64,000 bases of DNA. Origin: Nitrosomonas communis. Its GTDB lineage: Bacteria; Pseudomonadota; Gammaproteobacteria; Burkholderiales; Nitrosomonadaceae. The notes below the pieces were generated by a model that saw only the letters and a list, made by a program, of their open reading frames with translations, was not told where the DNA came from and searched no databases. The position numbers and the translations under genes were made by a program. The stretch lies in assembly GCF_001007935.1 (NCBI RefSeq), contig NZ_CP011451.1, forward strand, positions 2,356,001 to 2,420,000, in the 5' to 3' direction. Below, piece after piece: positions 24,931-35,363 of this stretch (position 1 is the first letter of the stretch; the number at the start of each line of letters is the position of its first letter).

Positions 24931-24966
24931 GCCCCACCGAGTTGTGAACTGATTCGGTGGGGTTTT
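24931..24966 (+). terminator. Intrinsic terminator
   Basis: CCCCACCGA (24932-24940) pairs perfectly with TCGGTGGGG (24954-24962), followed by TTTT. No gene ends immediately upstream, so it probably closes a short noncoding transcript or attenuates transcription toward the type ISP gene. Confidence 0.75.
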
Positions 24967-25073
24967 CTATTTGATTTATTGAATTTCCAATCTTCTGCTT
25001 TAACCGAAGATAACAAACACCCTTACCTTAATTTTCAATAAAATTCAGCAGTAAAAAATAACCTGGGGAGAAT

Positions 25074-28000
25074 ATGGCAGCTTTACAAAACCTGCTTGCA
25101 AGCTACCGACAAGCATCACTTACCGAGCGAGAAAAAGGCACATATTTTGAAGAGCTTATTCTGACATACCTCAGAAATGAAGCCACTTATCGCGATCTTT
25201 ACAGTGATATCTGGACATATGCTGATTGGGCAGAAGAGCGAGGGCTTGATAAACGCGATACCGGCATAGATTTAGTGGCAAAAACCCAGGGCACCAATGA
25301 ATTCCATGCGATCCAGTGCAAATTTTATGATGAAGGCTACCGTATTCATAAAGCTGACATAGATAGCTTCTTTACCGCGTCAGGAAAAAAACCGTTCACT
25401 CACCGTATAGTCATCACCACAACCAACAATTGGAGCGAACACGCTGAACATGCGCTTCAGGGGCAACAACCACCGGTTAGTAAAATTGATCTGCATGATC
25501 TGGAAAACAGCAAAATAGACTGGGAGAAATATCAGCCAAAGATATCTCCTGTTCTCAAAGAGAAGAAAAAATTACGCGATCACCAGAAAGCTGCTGTGTC
25601 AGCCGTGGAAGCAGGATTACAGCCTGCTGATGCTGATCGTGGGAAATTAATTATGGCTTGTGGTACCGGGAAAACTTTCACAAGTTTAAAAATAGCCGAG
25701 AAGCTTGCAGGCATGGGCAAACGTGTTCTTTTTCTGGTACCGAGCCTTTCTTTATTATCCCAAACGCTTACCGAATGGACACAAGAAAGTGAAGTGCCCT
25801 TACATAGTTTTGCGGTGTGCTCTGATAGCGATGTGGGGCACAGAAGAAGGATTGATAATGATGTGGTGCAAACTTTTACTCATGAATTGCGATACCCAGC
25901 TACAACAGAACCCAAGCGGCTTGCCGTTGAAATGGAGAAGCGCCACGATAATGATCATATGAGCGTGGTGTTTTCCACTTATCATTCCATTGATGTAATC
26001 AGCAAAGCACAACACGATCATGGTTCGGCTGATTTTGACCTGATTATCTGTGATGAAGCACACCGCACCACGGGCGCTACTTTTGATAATGAAGATGAAA
26101 GCAACTTTGTCAAGGTACATGATGGCGACTTCATCCGGTCAAAGAAACGCCTCTATATGACTGCTACCCCGCGCATTTACGGTGACAATGCTAGAGCCAT
26201 AGCTGAGAGAGACAATGTGGCGCTATATTCTATGGATGATGAAAAGCTCTACGGCAAAGAGCTGTATGTCATCACTTTTTCTGAAGCGGTCAAACTTGAA
26301 CTGTTGGTAGATTACAAAGTGATCGTTTTGGCGGTAGATGAAGAACATGTTCAAAGAAGCATCCAAAAATTATTATCCGATGAGAATAATTCTCTCAAGG
26401 TGGATGATGCCGGAAAAATCATTGGTTGTTGGAAAGCGCTGGCTAAGCTTGGCACGCAAGAACAATTGATCGGTGACCAAGACCCCATGCGCCGTGCGGT
26501 AGCTTTTTGTCAGGTAATTGAAGCGCAAAGAGGTAACAGGGTTCACAAGGTCAGTTCCAGGCAGATTGCATCCATGTTTCAGGCAGTAGTCGAGGCTTAT
26601 CAGGAACAGGAAGAAATAGAGCCAGAAGCACGCCTCATTTGTGAGGCTGAACATGTTGATGGCAGCATGAACGCCACGGCGAAAGAAGAAAAATTGCAAT
26701 GGCTTAAAGCAGAAATACCAGAAAATACCTGCCGCATTCTCAGCAATGTACGTTGTTTATCCGAAGGAGTGGATGTACCCGCGCTTGATGCTGTTTTATT
26801 TTTAACGCCACGCAATTCTCAAGTAGATGTGGTGCAATCAGTCGGTAGAGTGATGCGCATTGCCCCAGGTAAAAAACGCGGTTATGTCATTCTGCCAGTG
26901 GTTATACCAGCCGGTATAGAAGCCCATGAAGCGTTAAACGATAACCAAACCTATAAAGTAGTTTGGCAGGTATTGCAAGCCTTACGCTCGCACGATGATC
27001 GGTTTGATGCCATGATCAACAAGCTGGATTTGATTGGTAGCGACAAATCCAAAATGGAAATCGTAGCCGTCACTGACAAGCTTCAGAAAAAGCCGAACAA
27101 GAAACCGGGTGACAAGAAGAGGAAAAATGCCAGAAATAGTTATAGCATTGGCGAAACAGGACAGAGAAAGAATAACGAAGAAGATCAACTTGAGCTGCAA
27201 TTCGAAATTGGTGAAATAGAACGCGCTATCTATGCCAAGGTCGTGCAGAAGTGTGGCAACCGCCAGCACTGGGAAGATTGGGCGAACGATATTGCGAAAA
27301 TTGCCCGTACTCATATCACACGTATTAAAACCATTCTTGAGAACCCGGCTAACACAAGAGAGATTGAAGCGTTTAATAGTTTCGCTGCCGAATTACGCGA
27401 TGACTTAAACGATAGCATCAGCAATGAAGAAATAATCGAGATGCTAGCCCAACACCTCATTACAAAGCCAGTATTTGATGCCTTGTTCAGTGATTATAGT
27501 TTTGCCCAGCATAACCCTATGTCCCTAGCCATGCAGGGCGTGCTAAATCTATTGCAGCAACACAATTTGAGCAAAGAAGCCGATACGCTGGAAAAATTCT
27601 ATGCTAGTGTAAAGTTGCGAGCTGAAGGGATTGACAAAGCAGAAGGCAAGCAAAAGATCGTTGTGGAACTCTATGACAAGTTTTTCCGCAATGCCTTCCC
27701 TAAAATGACCGACCGGCTGGGCATTGTTTATACCCCCGTGGAAGTGGTCGACTTTATTATTCATAGTATCAATGATGTGCTGCAACAAGAGTTTGGTCAG
27801 ACATTAGGTAGCAAGAATATCCACATTATTGACCCGTTTACTGGCACCGGCACATTTATCACTCGATTGCTGCAAAGCGGCTTAATCAGCAAAGAACAGT
27901 TGGCGTATAAATATCAGAATGAAATCCATGCTAATGAAATCGTTTTGCTGGCATATTACATCGCGGCTATCAATATCGAAGCGGTCTATCACAGCATCAT

Positions 28001-30057
28001 GGGGGGAGAGTATCAACCCTTTAATGGTATTTGCTTGACTGACACCTTCCAATTGCACGAAAAAGAAGATCTGGTAAGTGAAATGCTGGAAGCCAATAGC
28101 AGTCGACGTAAAAAGCAGAAAGCGCTGGATATACGGGTGATTATGGGTAACCCGCCCTATTCAGCAGGTCAAAACAGTGCTAATGATAATAACGCCAATA
28201 TTGCTTACCCTAATTTGGATAAAAGTATCCGCGCCACCTATGCCGCTCATTCAATAGCAACATCTACCAAAAATTTAATGGACTCTTATATCCGCGCAAT
28301 CCGTTGGGCAAGTAATCGCATAGGGAATAGTGGCGTAATTGGTTTTGTAAGCAATGCTAGCTTTGTGGATGCCAATACTGCCGATGGATTGCGTAAATGC
28401 CTGGCGGAGGAATTCAGTAGTATTTATGTGTTCCACTTGCGGGGAAATCAGCGCACGTCAGGTGAGTTATCAAGAAAAGAAGGAGGTAAGATTTTTGGAA
28501 GTGGTAGCCGGGCACCCATTGCCATCAGTATTTTGATTAAAAACCCCCATAAAGTTGAAAAAGGTCTGATTTATTTTCACGACATTGGTGATTATTTAAG
28601 CCGTGAAGAAAAGCTCGCCAGAATTAGCAAATTCAAAAGTATCAGTGGAATTAAAAAAGCTAACGGCTGGTTACCCATTGTACCCGACCAGCATCATGAC
28701 TGGGTAAATCAGCGGGATGACAGTTTCAGTGAATTTATCAGCTTGGGAGATAAGAAAGATAGAAATGCAGCGGTGGTTTTTGAGAATTACTCACTAGGTG
28801 TAGCTACTGGACGTGATGCTTGGTGTTACAACTTCAGCAAAGCTGCTGTTACAGATAGAATGAAAAGTATGATTGATTTCTATAATAGCGAAGTCTTACG
28901 TTATCAAGCTCAAACAGGCACAAGCAATGAAGTAGATATTGATGGATTCGTAACGAACGACACCACGAAAATTAGTTGGAATCACAATTTAAAAAAACGA
29001 TTTTGCAAAATCTAAAATACATCAATTCCAGCCTGAATCCATAACCATCTGCTTTTACCGCCCATTTACAAAGAGCTATCTTTACTTTAGCAAGGATTGG
29101 AATGCAAGGATTTACCAAATGCCCTGTATTTTTCCTAGTGCAGGGATGGGTAATCGGATGATTTGTGTGACAAGCCTTGGGGCAAAAAAAGGTTTCTCAG
29201 TTTTAATAAGTAAAGCTCTTATTGATCTAAATATGTTAGAAGCAGGAGCTCAATGTTTCCCACTCAAGCTCTATGAAAAAAATTCGCTAGCTGATGCATC
29301 AATTAAGACTAATGATATGCAGGATGAGCTTGTTGCTAACCCGCAATCAAGCTCATCAACCAAAAGCAATACTCAATACACAGCAAAGGATGGCATTACC
29401 GATGCGGGTTTAGTACATTTCCAGATAGCGTATTCTACAGAAATCCTTACCAAGGAAGATGTGTTCTACTACATCTATGGCTTGCTTCATTCTGAGGATT
29501 ACAAAAAGCGCTATGCTGATAATCTCAGCAAAGAATTACCACGTATTCCTTGTGTAAAAAAAGCTTCTGATTTTTGGATATTTAGCAAGGCAGGCCGTGA
29601 CTTGGCAGAGCTACACTTAAATTATGAAACCGTAAACTGCTACCCAGTGAAACTGGATACTGGCAATAAAAAGCTTAATGAGCTAGGTGACAAAGATTAT
29701 TACGTTGAGAAAATGAGGTTCGCTAACAAGGAAGACAAAAGCGTTGTCGTGTATAACAACCATATCACCATAAAAGAAATTCCATTGGAAGCCTATGAAT
29801 ATGTGGTCAATGGCAAGCCTGCCTTGGAATGGGTTATGGAACGACAAGCAGTCACAACTCATAAAGAAAGTGGCATTGTAAACGATGCAAATCTATGGGC
29901 AATTGAAACCATGAACGATGCAGCCTATCCGCTTAAATTGTTTCAGCGTGTTATTACGGTGAGCCTAGAGACAATGAAGATCATAAATGCTTTGCCAAGA
30001 TTGGATATTGCCACTAATTTAATTACTAACCCTATAAAAGATTCGACCCTTGTATAA
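25074..30057 (+). pseudogene. LlaGI-like type ISP restriction-modification enzyme, frameshifted
   Basis: Two frames, 25074-29015 and the next to 30057, make one protein of about 1660 residues. Domains in order: an Mrr-like nuclease (GIDLVAKT and AIQCKFY, about 65-85), an SF2 helicase (Walker A ACGTGKT about 194, DEAHR about 325), an N6-adenine methyltransferase (DPFTGTGTF about 920, GNPPYS about 1025) and a target recognition domain. GGGGAG precedes ATG 25074. One extra A in the A7 run at 28991-28997 ends the first frame in the recognition domain. Nuclease, motor and methyltransferase motifs look intact. Phase variation, decay or sequencing error could explain the break. Confidence 0.85.
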
Positions 30058-30169
30058 AAAATGTCTTTTTAGGGCGAGTGGAATTTTCTACGGTAAGAAT
30101 TAAAGTCAGAACTGAAGGAGTTAAGTAGATAATTTTATTTTTATAATCAATAAGTTGTTTGTCTTTAAA

Positions 30170-30183
30170 TGGCGGAGAAGGCG
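30170..30183. repeat. attR: tRNA-Ser 3' end
   Basis: The same 14 bases as attL at 15614-15627. The island lies between the two copies. The tRNA gene is the original site and the left copy is the duplicate. Confidence 0.85.
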
Positions 30184-30261
30184 GGATTCGAACCCGCGGT
30201 ACGGTGATAACCGTACACACGCTTTCCAGGCGTGCACCTTAAACCACTCGGTCACTTCTCC
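30170..30261 (-). tRNA. tRNA-Ser(GGA)
   Basis: The 92-base minus-strand gene begins GGAGAAGTGACCGAG and ends CTTCTCCGCCA with encoded CCA. The acceptor arms GGAGAAG and CTTCTCC pair, the anticodon loop reads CTGGAAA (anticodon GGA), the long variable arm is typical of class II tRNA, and GGTTCGAATCC forms the T arm. Its 3' end is the attachment site of the island to its left and stays intact after integration. Confidence 0.95.
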
Positions 30262-31152
30262 CATTTGCTTCAAAAATGATGTTGTTTAACTTAAAATAAT
30301 AGGGTGCCAAGGATAAACTAGTTCATACTTTGGAGCAACCTTTGTACTGATTGTTTCTAAGAATTATAGATGATTTACCAGAGTAACTGAGAAAGATCCT
30401 TTAGCGGATTGTGAAAAGCCTAGTCGTAATCAATGACGGGCAAAAACAGGTGAAAGAAGAAGCAGGGTTTAAACCTGATAAGAATGAATATTTTGAGCCT
30501 GCTTCTAACGCCGTGGCCTAAGTTGGATCACTCAACAGCTTGTTAGAACTTTATCTTTCTTCCTATTACACTACATACTTTCAGACGATACTTTGCTTGA
30601 AAACATAGATTGTTATATCAATAATTATGGCTCATATCTTATAGTAATACATAATCATGTACGTATTTTACATAATAAGCTGCAGAGAATTAATCCTAAG
30701 TGAGATTAACTAGAATCTACTCAAAAAGTATTTCTCATAATCATTTAAAATATATACTTCATAATATATTATTTTATAATATTGTTAATTATAATAATAT
30801 GCGGTTTAATCAAAATTGATCGAACTTAAATAAGTTTGAGTTCAAATCAAATGCAAGGGTTTCTGCATAATTTATCTAAAAACATTGCGCTTAAGCATTG
30901 GTTCAACACTACTTTCTTTTAAAAGTAAATTTGTATATTTTTAGTCAGAGCCTAAATATACGAATTAATTGCATTCTGGCTTCTTGCTCTTAATAGATTA
31001 GTAATACAGAGAGTGTTCGACATATGCATATCTAGACTAGGAAATTTTTGCATCTTTTCATTATTAGGAGGATTTTTTAAGTAATATGGGAACGAAAAAT
31101 AGATCTTCTAGTCTATTTTTTTGTGAACTTTATGACATTCGAGAAAAATAGA
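30262..31152. other. AT-rich gene-free stretch upstream of an HTH gene
   Basis: About 890 bp with no supported gene. The part from 30560 to 31060 is very rich in A and T. A hairpin AAAAATAGA/TCTATTTTT lies at about 31096-31121, and AGGAGG at 31065-31070 lies 14 bases before ATG 31085, which opens a 21-codon frame. It could be a leader peptide, but the spacing is poor. Confidence 0.4.
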
Positions 31153-31437
31153 ATGAAACTATTTAAAAAAATACCTAACCCAAGGGAAATTCGGCAGAAG
31201 CTTGGTCTTAATCAACAAGAATTCTGGAATAAGGTAGGTGTAACCCAAAGTGGCGGTTCACGTTACGAGAGTGGACGAGAGATACCTAAAGCTGTCAGGG
31301 AATTGGTGCGATTGGTCCATATTGATCGGATTGATTTGACCAAAATTAAACGAGACGATCTGATTGTGGCTGCAATGCTAAAAGCACAGTACCCTGATCT
31401 GTATAAAAGCTTGAAAAAATCAGCAAAATTGAAATAA
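31153..31437 (+). CDS. XRE-type HTH regulator, 94 residues
   Basis: The start at ATG 31153 is preferred (GAGA upstream) over the in-frame ATG at 31132 and the upstream frame opening. NPREIRQKLGLNQQEFWNKVGVTQSGGSRYESGREIPKAVRELVRLVHI is a helix-turn-helix of the lambda-repressor type. The C-terminal part is short and lysine-rich. It stands alone next to the island's right boundary. Target genes are unknown; it could be a chromosomal regulator or a phage relic. Confidence 0.7.
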   Translation: MKLFKKIPNPREIRQKLGLNQQEFWNKVGVTQSGGSRYESGREIPKAVRELVRLVHIDRIDLTKIKRDDLIVAAMLKAQYPDLYKSLKKSAKLK

Positions 31438-31502
31438 TTCCAGAAATTCCCTTTGAGTAAATCAGTCAATTTGTGGGCTAATGACTGGTTTATGGATTAG
31501 GA

Positions 31503-32363
31503 CTATGGATGAACCTTTACCGCAAGCCCAAGTGTTTTAATTCTTGCGGCAAACGATGCTATCCATGCCGCCGACACTTTAGATAGCCGGGATGCTTCAG
31601 GTTGCAGAGAGGGACGTGCTAATCCATACAGCAATATTCCCTGTAATGATATCCCTTCTTGTTTTATCTTAGTGAGGAATTCAAGATAAGCTTTGATTTC
31701 TCTCTCAGCAGGAGGTTTTCCATCTATTTCAAGCACACACGTTTGCAGCCAGGTAGGGCATAAGGAGGCGGCTATTTTTAGGTTGGCGTGCATTTTCTTT
31801 AGGCTCATGCGGGTATTATTAATACGCATTCTGCCCTCTTGCGTCACACTATCTAATTTGAACCAGATCTCACCATTTAGCTTCGACATATGGCTAAGCC
31901 CTCGCTGGACATGAGCTCGATCAATCAAACTGCCATTAGTAATCAGAACTAATTTGAGTTCTTCTGGCAGGGGAAAATCGCGTTTAACACGCTCAATCAA
32001 GCTGATTACCTGCTCGAACTCTTTTACGCTCGTGGGTTCTCCATTCCCTGACAAGGCGATATCATTGATACGCCTGGCTTGTTGTGGCACTTTATCCAGC
32101 ATAAAGCGTCCATAAAGCAATTCATGAAGAAAAGAGCGCAATTCTTGTTCCAGCTTGACTAAATCAATTATTGGAGCAGAACCGCGTTTGAGATTGGGTA
32201 CTTGGCAATAGATACATCGCCAATTACAGGCATTATTAGGATTCAGATTGATTCCGATTGATACGCCAGAAGCTCGGCGCGAGATAACAGGATAAACATA
32301 GGTCATGCTAATGCTATCTCGGCTATGATCTGAAACGCTTAATAGTTTAGGAATAGGCTGCAA
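31503..32363 (-). CDS. Radical SAM protein
   Basis: The protein has 286 residues. The iron-sulfur motif is C-NWR-C-IY-C in NACNWRCIYCQVPN (about residues 46-53), the CX3CX2C spacing of radical SAM enzymes. GNGEPT (about 110) matches the GGEP-type SAM-binding motif. It is transcribed away from queD, with starts only about 16 bp apart, so the two share a promoter region. The reaction is not identifiable from sequence. A role in tRNA modification is possible from its neighbour but unsupported. Confidence 0.75.
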   Translation of the reverse strand: MQPIPKLLSVSDHSRDSISMTYVYPVISRRASGVSIGINLNPNNACNWRCIYCQVPNLKRGSAPIIDLVKLEQELRSFLHELLYGRFMLDKVPQQARRINDIALSGNGEPTSVKEFEQVISLIERVKRDFPLPEELKLVLITNGSLIDRAHVQRGLSHMSKLNGEIWFKLDSVTQEGRMRINNTRMSLKKMHANLKIAASLCPTWLQTCVLEIDGKPPAEREIKAYLEFLTKIKQEGISLQGILLYGLARPSLQPEASRLSKVSAAWIASFAARIKTLGLAVKVHP

Positions 32364-32379
32364 TGGTATAATCCATCAA

Positions 32380-32847
32380 ATGTTGATTACGCGAAGATTA
32401 GAATTTGATGCTGGCCATCGTATTTCCACTCATAACAGTCAGTGCCGTCATTTGCACGGCCATCGTTATGTGATAGAAATTACTTTATCAGGTAATATTA
32501 TTTCTGACGAGGGCGTGGCAGAACAAGGCATGGTTATGGATTTCTCTGAAATTAAACGTATAGCGAAAGAGGTCCTGGTTGATAAATGGGATCATGCTTT
32601 TCTTGTATATGCCCGCGATACTCTTGTAGTTGAGTTTTTGCAATCACTGAAAGATCATAAAACAGTTATTATAGATACGCAACCGACGGCAGAAAACCTG
32701 GCAATTAAAGCTTTTCATATATTAGATCTGGCATTTCAAGATGCTTACGGAAATCGGCTCGCACTGGAACAGGTTCGATTGTATGAAACTCCTAATTGCT
32801 GGGCGGATGCAAGAAGAGAAATTATTAATCATACCAATAATCCATAA
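32380..32847 (+). CDS. queD: 6-carboxytetrahydropterin synthase
   Basis: The protein has 155 residues. The zinc ligands His 13, His 26 and His 28 and the catalytic Cys 22 are visible in AGHRISTHNSQCRHLHGHRY, and DHAFL (about 74-78) supplies the Asp-His pair. The enzyme makes 6-carboxytetrahydropterin from dihydroneopterin triphosphate in the queuosine/7-deazapurine pathway. queF of the same pathway lies 9 kb away. TATAAT-like text (32369-32374) lies close to the start. Confidence 0.9.
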   Translation: MLITRRLEFDAGHRISTHNSQCRHLHGHRYVIEITLSGNIISDEGVAEQGMVMDFSEIKRIAKEVLVDKWDHAFLVYARDTLVVEFLQSLKDHKTVIIDTQPTAENLAIKAFHILDLAFQDAYGNRLALEQVRLYETPNCWADARREIINHTNNP

Positions 32848-32859
32848 TAATTTGTAAAC

Positions 32860-33624
32860 ATGTTTATTGATTCCCACTGTCACCTGGATTTTCCTGATCT
32901 TGCCAATAATCTTGATGAGATTCTTGACAATATGCAACAAAATAATGTTACTCACGCCTTATGTGTTAGTGTTAATTTAGAAGATTTCCCTCGTGTGCGA
33001 GTTTTGGCGGAATCACATGACAATCTTTTTGCCTCCGTGGGGGTACACCCTGATTATGAAAACTTAATCGAACCGGATGTTCCGCAATTAGCGAATCTTG
33101 CTCATCATCCTAAAGTTGTTGCGATTGGAGAAACGGGACTTGACTATTTTCGCCTTAAAGGAGATCTCGAGTGGCAAAGAGAACGCTTCCGTCAGCATAT
33201 TCGAGCTGCCAAGCAATGCAATAAACCCCTTATCATTCATACCCGAGAGGCAGCGGCTGATACGCTACGTATCATGGCTGAAGAAGGGGCAGATAAGGTA
33301 GGGGGGGTGATGCATTGCTTCACCGAAAGCTGGGAAGTTGCCCAGCAGGCAATTGAAATGAATTTTTATATTTCGTTTTCCGGCATTATTACTTTTAAAA
33401 ATGCTACGCTTGTTAAAGACGTCGCTCGAAAAATTCCTCTTGAGCGTATGCTGATTGAAACTGATTCTCCTTATCTTGCTCCAGTCCCCTATCGTGGAAA
33501 GACCAATCAGCCTGCTTTTGTACGCTATATCGCTGAGGAGATTGCTAAGTTGCGGGAGGTGAGCTTGACGGAAATCGCGGCCATCACCACCCATAACTTT
33601 TTCAACTTATTTAAGATTGCTTAA
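32860..33624 (+). CDS. tatD: TatD-family metal-dependent DNase
   Basis: The protein has 254 residues. Metal-binding HCHLDF (residues 6-11), GETGLDY (about 90), IIHTREA, MHCFTES and ETDSPYLAP give the complete amidohydrolase-fold signature. It follows queD by 12 bases and is probably co-transcribed. It acts on DNA 3' ends in repair or degradation. A G7 tract (33301-33307) encodes Gly-Gly within VGGVMHCF. Confidence 0.92.
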   Translation: MFIDSHCHLDFPDLANNLDEILDNMQQNNVTHALCVSVNLEDFPRVRVLAESHDNLFASVGVHPDYENLIEPDVPQLANLAHHPKVVAIGETGLDYFRLKGDLEWQRERFRQHIRAAKQCNKPLIIHTREAAADTLRIMAEEGADKVGGVMHCFTESWEVAQQAIEMNFYISFSGIITFKNATLVKDVARKIPLERMLIETDSPYLAPVPYRGKTNQPAFVRYIAEEIAKLREVSLTEIAAITTHNFFNLFKIA

Positions 33625-33776
33625 GATCGGAAGCTTTCTGAATAAATAGCAGCCAGTTACTGTATTCTTTATGTGATCAAGATGTCCCTGTCTATCGATG
33701 CAATTGCTGGCACTTAACTTTATTTGTCTTGTTTAGAACTCTGAAGTTTAGAACTCTGAATTTTCAGAGGCGCCCT

Positions 33777-34826
33777 TTATTGAGGTAAAAGATAAGGCAG
33801 AGAGAAAATCTGTAGTACTGGACCTTCTAAATTCTTCCAAAATATTTTACCTGATTCAACACTATTGGTTTGAATAACAGCAAGGGCATCAAAACCTCCC
33901 TCAGGGGAAGGTGCTGCATTAACTATTATACCGCATGATTGTTCTGGCAATTCAGCGCTAAATAACTGATCGCCAGCCATGACTGGTTGGGATGAAGCAA
34001 TATTGGCCAAATACATGCGGCGCTTTAATTTACCAAGATACTGTGTTCTTGCTATAATTTCCTGTCCTGGATAGCAACCTTTCTGGAAACTGAGCCCTCC
34101 CGTAATATCCAGATTTACCATTTGGGGGATAAAATGCTCCTGGTTTATGGGTAAAATAACAGGGATGCCAGCTCTGATTTCCAGCCAATCCCAGCAGATA
34201 GCGCCAACTGGTAATGCCTGTAAAGCTAAATGTGGCCATATCATGACCGCTTGATCTAGCGTTGTGATAATTTCATAGCGATTAATATCTCGGCATAAAA
34301 TACTTCCTTGCGCAGCATGGACTATTCCAAGCGGTAACATGGGGAGGGCTGTGTGATGGAATACTTCTTCAATTAACGACTTTGCTTTATTTCCTGCGAT
34401 ACCAATACGTATCAAAGAATCGCTGCTGTTGTTTAATCGCACCTTTGCGCGCAGTATATACATTGACAGGCGTTTAGAAACAGTTTCAAGCAAAGTGGAT
34501 GGTAATTGCATGAAATATCCATTGTGATCTGCTTGTGACCAAATTATAAAATTTGCCAGTATGCGACCTTTAGGGGTGCAATAGCTACCGTGTTGCGCAA
34601 TCTGATGATTCACTTTCCTCAAATCGCAGGTTAATTGCCCTTGTAAGAAAGTTAATGCTTCTTCTCCTGAGAAATGAATTAGACCAAAATGAGAGAGATC
34701 AACCAGAACAGTATCAGTTTGAGTACTTTTTAACGCGATAGCATCATGTTCTTTGAAATGTATCACCTGACCTTTTTCAATAGTAGCATGGTGTTCTTGT
34801 AAAAAAGTCTGCCAAACAGGATTCAT
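33777..34826 (-). CDS. ygfZ: YgfZ/CAF17 folate-binding iron-sulfur protein
   Basis: The protein has 349 residues. The signature KGCYPGQEIIART (about residues 246-258) contains the conserved cysteine. The N-terminal part resembles GcvT (HFKEHDAIALKST, LVDLSHFGLIHFSGEEALTFLQGQLTCDL). It helps maintain MiaB-type and other iron-sulfur enzymes in a folate-dependent way. It is convergent with tatD and divergent from the YgfX-like gene. A dyad CTCTGAATTTTCAGAG (33755-33770) sits just beyond its stop and may help end transcription. Confidence 0.9.
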   Translation of the reverse strand: MNPVWQTFLQEHHATIEKGQVIHFKEHDAIALKSTQTDTVLVDLSHFGLIHFSGEEALTFLQGQLTCDLRKVNHQIAQHGSYCTPKGRILANFIIWSQADHNGYFMQLPSTLLETVSKRLSMYILRAKVRLNNSSDSLIRIGIAGNKAKSLIEEVFHHTALPMLPLGIVHAAQGSILCRDINRYEIITTLDQAVMIWPHLALQALPVGAICWDWLEIRAGIPVILPINQEHFIPQMVNLDITGGLSFQKGCYPGQEIIARTQYLGKLKRRMYLANIASSQPVMAGDQLFSAELPEQSCGIIVNAAPSPEGGFDALAVIQTNSVESGKIFWKNLEGPVLQIFSLPYLLPQ

Positions 34827-34869
34827 AGGGATTTATCTGATCAGAGAAAACGATTAATTATTTTTAATT

Positions 34870-35304
34870 ATGCCAGCATTAACTATTTATCTTAAATCAT
34901 CAAGACAATATACCTTATTGTTATGCATGGCACATTTTGCGGTTGCTTGTATTTTATGGAAGATGGATTGGTCGATATTTATTAAATTAATAGGGAGTAT
35001 GTTACTCGCTATAAGCTTATGCTTATACTTGCGCTGTCATGCGTTGCTTCTTTCAGTTCGATCAATTGTAACTTTACATTTTTCAGAGGATGGATTGACT
35101 TGTACAGCCCAAACTCAATCTAATGAGCATATTACATTTACCATTAAGAACGATACTTTCGTCACACCCTATTTGACTGTATTGTGTGTGAAATCTCCCT
35201 ATTCGTTTTTTTCTCGTAATATCGTCATTTTTGCAGACAGTATCGATGTGGATAAATTCAGACAATTACGGATATGGTTAAGATGGAAATGGAGAAGAAA
35301 ATAA
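34870..35304 (+). CDS. YgfX-like membrane protein
   Basis: The protein has 144 residues. Two hydrophobic segments (YTLLLCMAHFAVACIL and FIKLIGSMLLAISLCLYL) are followed by a soluble beta-rich part ending FRQLRIWLRWKWRRK. This is the layout of the YgfX/CptA family, and the gene lies divergent from ygfZ. No SdhE partner is next to it. Assignment is by topology and the arginine-tryptophan tail, not a catalytic motif. Confidence 0.6.
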   Translation: MPALTIYLKSSRQYTLLLCMAHFAVACILWKMDWSIFIKLIGSMLLAISLCLYLRCHALLLSVRSIVTLHFSEDGLTCTAQTQSNEHITFTIKNDTFVTPYLTVLCVKSPYSFFSRNIVIFADSIDVDKFRQLRIWLRWKWRRK

Positions 35305-35363
35305 ATTAACTACTTTAATTAAAATCAGAAAAAAATTATTTTTAATTTTAAAAATTAAGAAAG

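Noticed and set aside
31085..31150. 21-codon leader peptide before the XRE regulator
   Set aside because: AGGAGG is 14 bases from the ATG, too far for efficient initiation, and the codons span a hairpin. Mentioned only in the gap entry.
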